A stretch of 64,000 nucleotides of DNA from Timema cristinae (lineage: Eukaryota > Arthropoda > Insecta > Phasmatodea > Timematidae), in the NCBI GenBank assembly GCA_039000515.1, contig JBCFYV010000587.1, forward strand, positions 62,001-126,000. The letters run 5' to 3'. The position numbers and the translations under genes were made by a program. Below, piece by piece: positions 1-11,613 of the stretch (positions within the stretch are counted from its first letter, which is position 1; every line of letters starts with the position of its first letter). The notes beneath the pieces are model-generated. The model saw only the letters and a program-made list of their open reading frames with translations. It made no database searches and was not told the origin of the DNA.

Positions 1-1796
1 CAGAGAGTGCACGTTAAATACTGTGAATAAATTATAAGAAAAACAAGGCCATAGTTCTGATAAATCGTATGTGCCAATTACTGCTTCGAGAGATAATCCC
101 ATATCGCCCTTCTCAAAGTAGGATTCCCGTGTACATACCCATCCAATCGTCCACTCACACTTTCCTTAAGGGGGGGTCACATCTCCCTATGCTACTCCAT
201 ATTAACACATACCTTTTTCCCAGGAACCAAAAGAGATTTTCCCAGGAACCAAAAGAGATTTTAAGTTAATTTAATTTGGCACATATACGATTCCATACAA
301 ATATGTATTTAACCAAAATATACTCCTATCCAATTTAATTAACTCTCACCAATACAGTGAGATTTCAAAATTTCAAATTTTAAAATGACATATTTTTTAA
401 TATAAAGTGAAGGGTGCCAATGAACAGACTTGACATCGAATGGACAAACTTTTCAGCCATGTTCAATTAATATTTGCTCTGAATTAAGTTATAACAGTCC
501 TTTGGTGAATTTTTCCTGAATACCAATAGTTATCTATGGGGGTTCCTAGAATATTTTTTTTTTAAATTTGGGGTGATAATCAAGCCTTGATCCAAGCTTT
601 CAGGCAACTGTATTTTTAAATGTATTTGTTGATCCTGGATTTTTCAAGCTACAAGGTTTTTTCAGTGCATAGGGAAATAACTTGAATTATCTATTTAATT
701 TTACCTGGACCTTAGCTAAATATATTTATTTATATTTGCAGATATCGTTCAAATCGTGTATTTTTAGATTAAAAAATATAACTGACTTTATTTAATTGGT
801 TTTCAACATTTTATAGTTTATGAAAACTTTTCTCTTTGCGGCCATCGCGACCCTTTGATAACTTAAAAGCGTTCAAATCCTAGTTTTGAGTGTTTTTTCA
901 CTGTGTCTTACTACCAGCCCAGCCTATTTACATTTAACTACACCAGTGGGATAGGTAAAATTTAGAGGGAATGTACCCTTATTTAGGCCTACATGGAGAG
1001 ATTTTAGGATAAACTACCCCTGCCAGAATTAAAATCCTTAATTCACCTTCACCAACAAGCCAAACCAAAAGAGTGACATTAAACCTACATGTCCACTAAT
1101 TCTTGTTTTAATTATTATAAATAGTTTATAATAATGATTATATGCGACTAATATATGGTAAAAGAGAATCAACAAGACCGGGGGTGGTGGAGGATTTTGT
1201 TATGCTAGCAGCATTACAAGGTTGCCACAGTAAGCAGTCAGCAAGAAGCTATCAGAATGGAATATCCAAAAGGAACCTGAGCAGTAACTTGGTAGTTTTT
1301 AGCACTTTGATAACTTAAACTTCTATTAGAATTTCGCATCTTCCTATATTCATTAAAATCCTTGAAAAAGTAAATATAGAGCTATAGCCTGTAAAGTAGT
1401 AACCAAAAATATAGGGCCACCAGTGAAATTAGAAAGATATTGAGCTTGGATCCCATAAACACCATTGAAAATTGACATTGAAGTAATATTTAAACAACAC
1501 ATTAAGACACTAATCCTGATTGTACACAATCACATTTGGACCTTCAAAGTTTTTTCTTATTTTTTAAGAAATTATACACACAATACAACAGAATAAAATA
1601 ATGGTGTTTTGTTACTAATGAAAGGACATTTTTAGAGCAAGTTATTGTATATAAAATATCGTATATGTTAAAGGTGTGCAGTGTTCTACCTTCATTCGAA
1701 GAACTACTGTGTATATTAAAAAAAAAATCTACACAGTAAATAGATTAGTGCTAAATTGACACATGATACAAAGATAATAACAAACGGTTCCAAACC
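1..1796. other. AT-rich non-coding stretch
   Basis: No convincing gene is visible on either strand; the longest open frames are short and low-complexity. A 22-bp tandem duplication containing 'aggaaccaaaagagatttt' lies near 219-262, and a degenerate SINE is noted separately at about 904-1040. The stretch may be Swip-1 intron or 5' flank. Confidence 0.6.
904..1040 (-). repeat. degenerate tRNA-SINE relic
   Basis: This short stretch resembles the body of the better-preserved SINEs at 5860-6105 and 22245-22455. It has a 'cttactacc' tail block, then 'aatttagaggga' and a 'ggagagatttta' segment in the same order. It is heavily diverged and no tRNA-like head can be seen. It is called only by comparison with its relatives in the window. 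Confidence 0.4.
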
Positions 1797-1904
1797 GTGC
1801 TGCTTATTGTACACGTACACTACAGTAAAAAAATACAACACTACTGTACGGTACACAAATGTTTCCAAAAAGGGCTCAACACTTTATTAGTAATTAATAG
1901 GTCC

Positions 1905-2811
1905 TCCTCGACTCTTTATGGAGGCACGGACCCGTGCTGGAATGCTACTGACAAGCTTTCAGCACTCTCACAGGTGTGGAACGACATCACTGTTGCAGAG
2001 TTGTTGCCGTTACTCGGGGAGGTTTCGTGGAGCCGCACGCACAACTCTAGCTGCCATCATATTCCACAAGTTTTCAATAGGATTGAGGTCTGGGCTCCGT
2101 GCAGGCCATGGTCACAACTGGATTTCCCATTCCTCAAACCACGCCATTGCTTGTTGTGATTTATGGCATGGAGAGTTATCTTATTGATACACAGAATAAT
2201 TTCCATGCAATTTCGCAGCAGAGGGTAGCACGTTATCCTGTATGGTTTCTTGATAAGCATCCGTATTCATGGATCCAGGTTAAAAGCGCAAAATATCTGT
2301 GCCCTGCGCAGAAAAGCAGCCGCCCCCTTGTTGCACTTGGGGTGAGATGCAATCAGCTTTCGTGTGCCGAACACAAACACTGCGGTGGGAAAACAGTTGA
2401 AAACGTGACTCATCACTGAATAGGACCTTCCCCCACCTCTCTCATTCTCCAGTGCTCCTTTGAGAACGCCATTGCCTTCTTAAATCCGTGGTTTCTTTTG
2501 TCAGAAATGGTTTCTATAAAACAACGTATGAATTTAAACCTTGATCTCGTAGATGACGTGAAGCAGTCATTAACACCTTTTAACCAGTTATTTCCTGAAA
2601 TACCCTTCGAACAATACGAAGACTGGATTTCCTGCAGTTTTTGCTTTTCGTGCGATAACGCGATCCTCTCGTGGACTGATGACCTTTGTTTGTTTTGTTT
2701 GATAGGACATTTATTTCTGACATTTAACATGTATAAACACTGAATGATACTGATAAGACAAACCCCAGCCCCGAGGGGCTCTCGAAAGTCAATCGTTGTA
2801 GGTAAAATCAT
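1905..2811 (-). pseudogene. decayed Tc1-like transposase (DD34E type)
   Basis: Translating the minus strand in shifting frames gives a recognisable Tc1-like transposase core. A 'FSKEHWRMRE' block is followed by the first catalytic-aspartate block 'FSDESRF' (near 2420-2440), then a glycine-rich stretch, the second-aspartate block 'DNSPCHKS' preceded by a stop (near 2165), and '[16 protein letters not shown]' with the terminal catalytic glutamate (near 2070-2100). Several stops (after the glycine-rich block and before 'PWPARS') and frame changes break the gene. The N-terminal paired-type DNA-binding part, expected towards 2500-2811, is weak. No inverted repeats were identified at its ends. It is a dead DNA transposon copy; family membership is confident, element boundaries are not. 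Confidence 0.8.
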
Positions 2812-4229
2812 AAAAAAATCACTAAAAGAAAGTCATTTGTCGCCCTGGCGGGCTGATTATATGCTGTCCACGGTTTAATGGGCGGGAAAATTAAACAAAA
2901 ACCCGCCCTGTCGCCGGTATTTGGTCGACAGGGACCTAAAAAAATATATAAATACACATAGAGACGGAAGACAGGGTAGAAAACATAGAATGAAAGGTGA
3001 CCGGATGTGGATAGGACATGCAGAATGTGAAACGGGAGATGATTGCGGTAAACTGAAGGTGAAATGGGGCACCGGGAGAATTACTGATCGGGTGACAGGA
3101 AAATTTGGATAGGGGTACTCCGGCCCTCTGGTGGAGGACCGGCAGGGACATCACATATAGCTTTACACGGAAGAACACTCACGAGCACAACATAGTTATA
3201 TACATTCAACACGGAGAATACCGGTTGATTTTTACTTGGATGAGTCTATAGAATGTTTAAAAGAAGATTGCGAATATGTTTCTGGTTGTTTATATAGGTC
3301 TGGATGGATTCGGATTATTGCTGTGAACTGTATTTCAACCGACACCTTTTTCCTAGACATTATTTACGGAAAACAATCACTACAATCGCTTCTCACACAC
3401 GCACACATGAAAAAAAATATATATATTAACCTTGCTGGAAAAATTCCTTTAGTGTGGCTATCTCAAGTCAAGTACATGTGCTAACACCACCAAATGGTAA
3501 AATCTCGGTGGTTCATCAAATAATATCCACTTTCACAGCACGAAAATAGTGAAATTTTAATATGTTTGTTGTTAAGTTCATAAATTCGTTAAATGGTTGA
3601 TAAAAGATGTGTACAATTATTAGTAGTTTGATTTAAGCATTAAATTATAGCCATATGTATCCATTAAATTTAAAATCTACATTACTGTATATAATGTTTT
3701 TTAATAGCTTTGATAGGCTGAAAAATGTAGTAATTTTTTATTTGTCTCGAAATCATAAATAATTAATAATAAATTGGTTAGTATAAAAATATGATTTTTA
3801 CACCAAAATGCATGGTTTTAACAACATAATAAGCGATGGAATATTATAGAGCCAAGGGTTTCCCACCAGAAAAGTTTAGGTGGCCCTATGTTTTTGGTTA
3901 AAACTGTATATTGTGACCCCACACAAAGCACTATGTGACCCCCAGGTTGGAAATGGCTGCTTTATTACACACTTGGAAGCAATATTTAACTAAGCTCCCT
4001 GAGATGTAGAACTCGCTCATCACTTTATCAAAACTTAGTAAATAAACCTGGCCAAAATGCTAACTTTTTCATCTGTAAAATAAAGCAATAAAACAATGAA
4101 TTTATCGATATATCTACAGTATTTTGATACCTGTCTACCAATGTCCTGCTTCATAACCTCATGGAAGTTGCCCTAAAATGTTAATACTGGTACGTAAATA
4201 AACTATTCAAAACCTATTGTAATTTAACT
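2812..4229. other. non-coding AT-rich stretch
   Basis: No gene is recognised. About 2880-3180 is richer in GC than its surroundings and could be part of an old transposon, but neither strand gives a recognisable protein. The rest is AT-rich, low-information sequence. Confidence 0.5.
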
Positions 4230-4259
4230 CGTGAGGGTGAAGGAGCTTCCTCTAACATT

Positions 4260-5293
4260 TTATGAAATAAACCAACGTACAAGCACTGAACCCAAATACC
4301 AGAAATACCTGCATGGTAAAGAATTCCACGTCTTTGCGAGAAACAGTACAACAGGGTTATTCAAGATAGCCTCTTGCACTTTTAAATCTGGTCTACCTTC
4401 TGGGCTAATACAAACTTTCCTGCCCTCCTTCATTGTATGACGTGCCATGTGCAATCTTCTGATATTAGAGGTGAACGCCTCTAGTTGTGAGTTATTGAAA
4501 ACCGCCATCAGGTATTCTAATGAAAGCAGCAAACAAAGGTAACTCTTGTGAGCATCTCCTTCTTGTCTGTGAATCCAAACAATTCAATAGCTGAGGAAAA
4601 GTTTATATTTAACTGCCCATCCTTGTGGTTGGCAGCATTGTCCATCACCAATTTTGAATGAAAATTGCAGACTTGTAAGTGTACTTTTCTAGTGCTTGTC
4701 AGGTAAAAGATGTTTTGTCTAGTTGTTGAAAATTTTCTTGCTTAGTGCTCCCGTCACTTAACACTACTTCCACTTTTGAGAATTTTAAATACTTCACAAG
4801 TTACATTTTTATGTCTTCCTGGCAGAACTCAAAAGGTAAGTAAAGGGATTCTATCTGTACTCTTTTTAGGATGAGAAGGGCCTACTAGTATGAATCCCCA
4901 TAGTTGAGCTAGTTGATTCCCAATTAGAGGTTTCCGAGTAGTTATAGGAATCAAACTGACAGAAGTTCTATCACTATGGATTTTAGTTTCTATCTTAGTT
5001 GCAGTTTCAACGTTTTTCTTTATGATGGTAGCAGCAAAACACTTCTTAGTATATAGTAGATATCGATCCAAAATATCTTCACCTATGGTATCCAAGTCAC
5101 AATATTCCTGATTTCTAGCCAACTCAATCCACTTGAAAGCCAACTCAATAAATAAGGTCTCTACTTCTTCCATCCAGGCTGGATAACCTTCATTTTCTGG
5201 TTTGGTTTGGCAAGTAAAATATTCTGAATCTGAAGTTGGGGTGCCATGTGGTTTTTTCTTTACACCAAAGCCAGAAAAGTCAATATTGTCCAT
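4260..5293 (-). pseudogene. unrecognised coding remnant (two ORFs, minus strand)
   Basis: Two minus-strand ORFs lie in tandem: 5293-4829 (154 codons) and 4532-4260 (90 codons). The first has normal protein-like composition, with an acidic and aromatic segment containing 'PAWMEEVETLFIELAF' and later 'GEDILDRYLLYTKKC', and no low-complexity bias. Between them other frames also read as protein-like (for example 'IELFGFTDKKEML' near 4560-4600), which suggests one longer frameshifted gene. I do not recognise the family. It could be a transposase-type gene or a processed host pseudogene. No splice signals or poly(A) tail settle the question. Confidence 0.35.
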
Positions 5294-5605
5294 GGGCAGA
5301 GTCCGCTTCGTTAATCTCAGCTGGTTGAGCCAGCCTCTGCACCATCGATGCGTTGCGACCTGGGAACTTTAATGCAAATCTAACACTAAATAACGAATTT
5401 AAAAATGCATCCCAAATTTGAAAATGGCAAAGTATGAATAAAAAATTTATATTTTGTTTAATTTAGTCTATTTAATCAAATGAAAAATAAGAGTTGAAAC
5501 AATGTAACACAGCCCTAAGTTACTCCTCTTTCTTCATTGTTAATGTGTATTTCAGAAGTCAAACTAACATTAGATTCCCAATTTTCAAGCTTTTAACCAA
5601 TTTGA

Positions 5606-5624
5606 GGGGGGGGGGGGGGGGGAG
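5606..5624. repeat. poly-G/C tract
   Basis: A run of about 17 G residues sits directly before the LINE 3' remnant. A similar G run occurs near 6845-6858. Such tracts are prone to sequencing-length error. Confidence 0.8.
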
Positions 5625-5654
5625 GACACCCGCCCGACAACACCCTGGTTAAAC

Positions 5655-5815
5655 GCAATGGGAAGACCAAGACGCAAATGGGAGGATAACATTAGAATGG
5701 ATCTTAAAGGGATGGTGTAATGAGGTGGAATGGATAGAACTAGCTCAAGATAGGAATAGGTGGCGTACTTTTGTAAGTGCAGCAATGAACTTTTTCTTAA
5801 TGCCATAATAAGTTG
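5655..5815 (+). pseudogene. 3' end of a non-LTR retrotransposon ORF
   Basis: The plus strand reads 'GRPRRRWEDNIRMDLK' and then, after a frame change, 'VEWIELAQDRNRWRTFV' and 'SAAMNFF'. This is the C-terminal signature seen at the end of many insect LINE reverse-transcriptase ORFs. Only the last 50 or so codons are present, consistent with 5' truncation during retrotransposition. A SINE follows about 45 bp downstream. Confidence 0.7.
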
Positions 5816-5859
5816 GCCTAAGTAAGTATTCATGCAATATTTGTTAATCTACTAGTTTA

Positions 5860-6105
5860 TTTATTTAGCACCTTGTCTTGCTACCCGTTTGGGCTATACG
5901 CTTAGGTACTAATTACGCTAATGGGCTAGGATTGATAAGGTTGAATTTAGAGGAAGTGAACCCGCATTTGCGTTGAGGGAGAGTGGGAAAACATTTAGGA
6001 AAACGTTCACCCGACTGAGATACGAACCTCTAACTATCTCCCCGTCCTCGGCAGTCTGGCTAAATACGAAACTAGCGCGTTAGCTGACTACGCCACCGAG
6101 GCGGG
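5860..6105 (-). repeat. tRNA-derived SINE, near full length
   Basis: Read on the minus strand this is a complete SINE. It has a tRNA-like head with A-box-like 'tggcgtagtcagc' (near 6090) and B-box-like 'gaggttcgtatctc' (near 6025), then a body with 'ttcccactctccctc'. It ends in the family tail block 'cccaaacgggtagcaag' followed by 'gtgctaaataaataa'. The same tail block ends the copies at 10344-10668, 21640-21870, 22245-22455 and 49905-50148. It is non-coding and would be mobilised by a LINE. Confidence 0.8.
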
Positions 6106-7465
6106 TATCAGCTAGTTAATAATGAATTATTATAGGTGATAATGAATTATGATAGGTTCCAATAAATATTTCGTTAATCTTTTCAATATCCACTAAGGCA
6201 CTCGAGAAAATGTTTGACCAAATTGTCTTTAAAATAAAGTACGTACTCGGGCATTGTCTTAGAATATTGAATATTCTTAAATACCTTGCGAATAATTTTG
6301 TAAACTAAAATTTTATAATTTTATTTTCAAATCAAATTGGGTAAAATGTCAATTTTACTCTAGAGAAATGCACTTTTCCACGAACTTACTTTAAAATATA
6401 AAAATAATTAAACATACATTTTTCGAAACGGTCATTTTGAACAGTTTTCATTAGGGTGGAGTGGGATTTTATAACCTACGGGCTATTTCGTATTAATGAT
6501 TGAAAATGAATAAATGTTTTTCTGAAACCTATACTGCCACCTGTTTCGCATCCATACACACGCGGCCAAAGGCGTCAGTTTGTCAGTGATGAGGTCGATA
6601 GGGCGTACAGAGGTTGTTGTTTCTTAAAAGGTTTTCCACTCTCACTATACGCAAATGTGAATACATTACTTTACATATTAGCGCAATAAATTCATATTAT
6701 AACAAATTTGGAAATGTAGAAGGCCTTAGTTTTTGAATCGTGGGAGCAACATTGTGGCCGGAGTTTTTTTTTTGTTCTCTCCAAGGAGACCAGGCCCATT
6801 AAACCATTCGCGTGGTGTTCGAATTGCTCTTTAATTTGTGAAAAGGGGGGGGGGGGGGTGCCAACACCTAGGTACTTCCACGACAGTGCCTCTCTTGTGT
6901 TTATTGCTGACGAGTCTGTGGGAGAGCGGACCTAAGTGTTCGCGGTTCCCAGATGAGTGAGCTAGAGTTGACCGGTTTGGCTGTCATATCATGTCATTGG
7001 TTGAATCTGGCCTTGTTTCTCTCGAGTCGTCTGGTTTTCTCAGCAGAAGATATCTCTCACCTGGCGGTCTCGTGGCTCCGTGGTATGGCCTGGTTCCCGG
7101 CGATAGAGGAAGGTGGGGAATATCACCTTGAGATACGGCATTTCCTACAAATTCACGTGGGAAAGGAAATATCTCAAATTGGCACCATCTTAGAATGAAA
7201 CTGGCGGGACAAAAGTCTTAATACTTTCCATCCACACGCTTCGTCTTGTCTTTAGCCTTTGAACTGTGCAGGCAAATATCAAGGTATGAAGGGACGTCTA
7301 TGCATCAGTATTTACGAGACCGTACACTGTCAGTCTTCATATAATTTTTTTAATCAGTCTCCGATCCTGCATGCAACGTGCAATAACATGGGGAAAGGCG
7401 TGAGTGGTTTGTTTGCTAGTGAGACTGAAGGAAATATTAGCGAGCACGCGCACACTGAGAGTCTG
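6106..7465. other. non-coding; GC-richer island with unrecognised ORFs
   Basis: About 6106-6700 is AT-rich without features. From roughly 6740 to 7460 base composition rises, and two plus ORFs occur (6953-7198, 81 codons; 7259-7498, 79 codons). Neither matches anything I know, and they may be chance ORFs inside an old repeat, because a long imperfect hairpin follows immediately at 7466-7542. Confidence 0.4.
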
Positions 7466-7542
7466 ACCCTATATGATCAGTCAGACTGTCAGTATTAATT
7501 ATTACTTTATTAGTACTGACAGTATTACTGATCGTGTAGGGT
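7466..7542. repeat. imperfect 29-bp-arm inverted repeat (hairpin)
   Basis: The left arm begins 'accctatatgatcagt' at 7466 and the right arm ends 'actgatcgtgtagggt' at 7542. The arms pair over about 29 bp with a few mismatches around an AT-rich loop of about 17 bp. It could be the core of a foldback or MITE element. Confidence 0.7.
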
Positions 7543-10343
7543 CCCTATTAGGGTGGAGATGTTGGGCGTTATGGACACTCTTGGTAAAGCCTCCGTGGCC
7601 ACCTCGATGTAGATGGGTTGGTGTAAAGTGGGACGGGGAGGAGAAGTAAGACGAGGTGTAACCTGGATGGGTGGCGATCTTGGGGGGTCATGTTAGTTTG
7701 CTGATAAGAGATTTTTGAAGTTTCACATTTTTCTAAAATGGTTTTATTGATTTTGTTTAGAATGTAAATCTAGGGAATGTTTTAGATATTTAAAAAAAAT
7801 ATACTTTTCGGATAGGGGAAAATTAATGAGTGGATCACTAATGACTTTATTTGTATAAATTTGAAATATTTTAAAAATGGCTCTACCGATTTGGTTCAAA
7901 ATGGGTATCTTGTAGATTGTTTACAATATACTGTGTTATAAAGTGTTAATTACTATTATCTATTTTAATAAAAGAATTAACTAATGACGTAATTTTAAAG
8001 ATCCCGTTTTTTATAACAAAGTCATTCAAAATTGTATTTGGCCATTCTTTATGAAAGATAATTCTATGATAGTTTACTAAAGAATTTTAGAAAACAAGTA
8101 ACTTATCGAAAATGGTCCTCAAGATCCATATAATTAATGGATGGATATCTGGGATTTATTTTTCCTAGTAAATCTATTTTTATCCATACGGAAATAAATA
8201 ATTTGATAATAATTTACAAATAACTGTTATTGAATTATTCTAAATTGTTTGAACAGAAGAGTGTTAATGGGATCAACCAGAATGTCTGTTTTTCTGAGGT
8301 AAATTGATAGTTTACCAAACCTATGTGCCCTTTATTCCCAGCTATAATTCACTATATGAGAGAGTTTGTATGAATGTGCGTGACTTTTTATTATACATAA
8401 TATTTATGTTCTTTTTAAACATTATATCCGCATAGTGTGCTAAAGACAACTATTTTCAGACGCAGCCTGTGATCGAACCACGGTCTAGGCGACTGCGTAT
8501 TGGTCCACCCATTCTCTGCACCGCACCATTGATTGACCCACATAGGAAAGATGGGGTCAAGGTCACTGCTGTCCCGAGCTTAAGTTTTAATGATAAAGTA
8601 AATGTGATATGAAAAGACGATGCTAAGATGTGTTCAAATTGTTGGCAGATGTTATAGATTGGCATGGATTATTTAGTTTCCAAAATAAATTCCCAAGGCT
8701 CTAACATTGTTTTAAGGGGATGTTAAATCTCTTAAACTGCACAAATTATGTACTATACTCATAAGTTCATTAGCCATTGAAGTTTTCAATAACTTTGGTT
8801 GATTAGAATTAATCCATTATAAAGTATTGTTTATTTTTATAATGCTATTTTAATCTATATATTAAAAACTTGACATTGTTTAATGGCCTTGGTTTTTTTT
8901 TTTTTTTTTTTGCGTTTTCTCGAGTACAATAACAAAACATATTTTACAAATTAAGCTTATCTCAAGTTAGTTCCATAGATTAAATGTTTGGCAATCTTTA
9001 AGTACAGCACGATCAACTACACTTTAACATAACATTTGATTAATCTATGATTTTATAATTTTAAATATTTATTTTAGTTGTATTTTCTACGTTATTTAGT
9101 ACATATATCCTCTTTTTTCAATAGCTTGATTATTTAATGTGGGGATTTTACTATAGTAACCCTCCCCCCTCCCCTCCGCCCAAAAATTTCTAATGACTTG
9201 TTTCATTGCACCTCTAAAACAATAATAAAATAATACAATTTTAAACTTTACATTATTTAAATTGTACATCAGATTTTCCCCTTGACACCGTAGTTGTAGT
9301 ATTGATATGTTTCCTAAGAAGAATGGGTGGGAGAAGAACCATTTTGGTTATGATTCTTCGGTGCAAATGTAATATTTCTTTATTCCGCGTTCGCATACAG
9401 TACCAGCCTAATCGCGCGCCGCTCCAAGGCCAGAGCTCACACTACCCGGCTGCCGGGATTTGTCGCCAACCCTTCTGTCTTAACGAACACTAGGGGGGGA
9501 ATTGTCCCGTTATAACTTTTAAGGGCAACGTTACCCCCTACCTGCTTGTTTGCAGTCAGTGCTTGTCACTACACAAAGGAAACAGGATCGGACGCATCCT
9601 TAGAAAGGAACTGTCTTCTGCGCGACGTCATAGAAGGAAAGATTGAGGGAAAGGAAGAGCTTAGGAAGGAGGATTCAAATACTAGATGACTTGAAGGAAA
9701 GGAGAAAATTCGGGGAACGCAAGTAGGAGGCAGAGGTGATATAAATTCAATGAAAAAAAAAAAAATTGACCTGTCGGAAGACAGAACACCAAATAATGTT
9801 TCACGCAAATATTTGGTTTAAAATGAAAACATAGTTTCCATTGGATGTTATTGCCTATACTGGGAAAAGGACCTTTTTTAATTTTTCCAATCTTATTCAG
9901 CTAATTGTAACTTTTAATGACCGAGCAAAATGAGATGGACGCGTCCTAAAGTTTTTTTAATGACACCATTCATCCACTAACGTAGATATGGGTCTTAAAT
10001 ATTTATCACCGAAGCTGTGTGTACATTAGCCGGACCCACTTAACTAGATATTTTTATATATCTACTTTTTTTTTCCATTCACAATTCAGAAAATCTTTGC
10101 ACCTCTATAAATATAGCTTCATACTTATTAACTTTCTCATTTAAAGATAAAATATTGTTATCATGAACATTTTTGACTTAGATATTATGATACATTTTAA
10201 AAGTTTCTTCGCCTCTCCCCCTCTCAAATAACCCAAAAATGTGGATTTGACAATTTTCTGTCGGTCCCCACGAATCCGGAAAAGTTGTTTTTGAATTTAC
10301 GTCTGTCTCTCCAACTAGAACCTTAACTATTTTTACCGATTGT
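7543..10343. other. mostly AT-rich non-coding sequence
   Basis: No gene is supported. A tRNA-like, SINE-type fragment in minus orientation is visible at about 8460-8520, with B-box-like 'gtggttcgatcac'. A poly-T tract lies near 8893-8910. A GC-richer block at 9390-9560 and a purine-rich block at 9580-9790 are unexplained. Short ORFs here have biased composition and are not called. Confidence 0.5.
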
Positions 10344-10610
10344 AAGGTGACCTGGTGGTCTAGGGGTAAGGTGTCAGACTTCTGTGCTGGCGGCCGGGGT
10401 TCAATCCTCGGTCCCGGCACAGATTTATCTGATTACCAAACCCTTCCTTCACCTCTGAAAAGACATCTTGTGAATGTGGGGAATGCCAGGCCTCCACCGT
10501 GGTTTGGATTCCACGTTAAACTGTAGGTCCTCCATTTCATCTCACAATCACCCTACCATTACACATTAGTGTAAGTGCGTATAACCCGAACGGGTAGTAA
10601 GACGCGGTGC

Positions 10611-10650
<40 letters not shown>

Positions 10651-10668
10651 TATAATAATAATAATTTA
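10344..10668 (+). repeat. tRNA-derived SINE with (TAA)n tail
   Basis: This is a full plus-strand SINE. The tRNA-like head has A-box-like 'tggtctaggggtaagg' (near 10355) and B-box-like 'ggggttcaatcctc' (near 10398). The body is about 160 bp, the tail block 'ataacccgaacgggtag' lies near 10580, and a long TAA microsatellite ends the element. The head could be mistaken for a tRNA gene, but the fused body and shared tail show it is a SINE. Confidence 0.85.
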
Positions 10669-11613
10669 CCGATCGGGCTAAAATTTGGTATCTAGGGTTT
10701 TCATAGAGTTGGCCCGAGGGGTTTTTGGAATTTGATATCCAACCTTAAAATTAAGGGTAGTTTATTGAAGGGCAAAAAGAGAGATTTTCTCAAAATCTGC
10801 TCACATGAAAATGACTATTAGGGTACTTACAGAAGAAGAAACTTCCGTATCTCCGCAACTATTTGAGATACTAAATAACTTATAATTGCAAAATTGTAGT
10901 ACTATTAAAAATAAAACTTTTATATGAAACATATTTTTAAGAAAACCAACAGTTTCTGAGATATTGGTAAATATACTAATACAATATTATGAGCTTTAGT
11001 TGTAAAGAGATAATACTTAAGTTTTAACTCAATAATTATCTAATGCCATAGAGTAATTAAATATAAGTATCTCAAAGTTTTGTTATTTTTCCTTAAACCT
11101 CTTAGGAGAAATGTTTGTACAGCAATGCTCTCTACATTTTAGACTCAATAGTCAATATTTAAATATTTTATTGGTCAAAATTTATAAATGATAAATTTAA
11201 TAACATTGCGATGGCATGAACATTTGCAACACCTAATAAAATGGTCAAACATTTTAAACGGAAGTTGAAATTTTAATACGAAGTGTTAACCCTTGTGGAC
11301 CCAATATTGATCTTTTTTTTTCGGTCCAAACATACAAAGGAGGGCATAAATTCTTTAAATAAAATTAATAAATTTTAAACCAGGATTCAAAATGTTTTAC
11401 ATAGGTATAGTGCAATCTCTATTTGGGTTTGCTAGTGTATATTATTTCGTTTCACATAATATATTACGAGTTTTGAGTAAATATCTCCATTTTTAACGGT
11501 GGAAACAGGCATATTCCGATAGAGTAGTACTAAAAGTTTGTCGTGCTCGTGACTATCCGGTTAAAGAGGGAGATAGTATCATTACCTCTCACTCTCACTT
11601 CTCGCTTTGAGTA
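10669..11613. other. AT-rich non-coding sequence
   Basis: No genes or clear repeats are seen between the SINE tail and the left end of the pogo element. Confidence 0.6.

Noticed and set aside
10344..10417. tRNA gene
   Set aside because: A and B boxes are present, but the head is fused to a SINE body and to the family tail with a TAA microsatellite.
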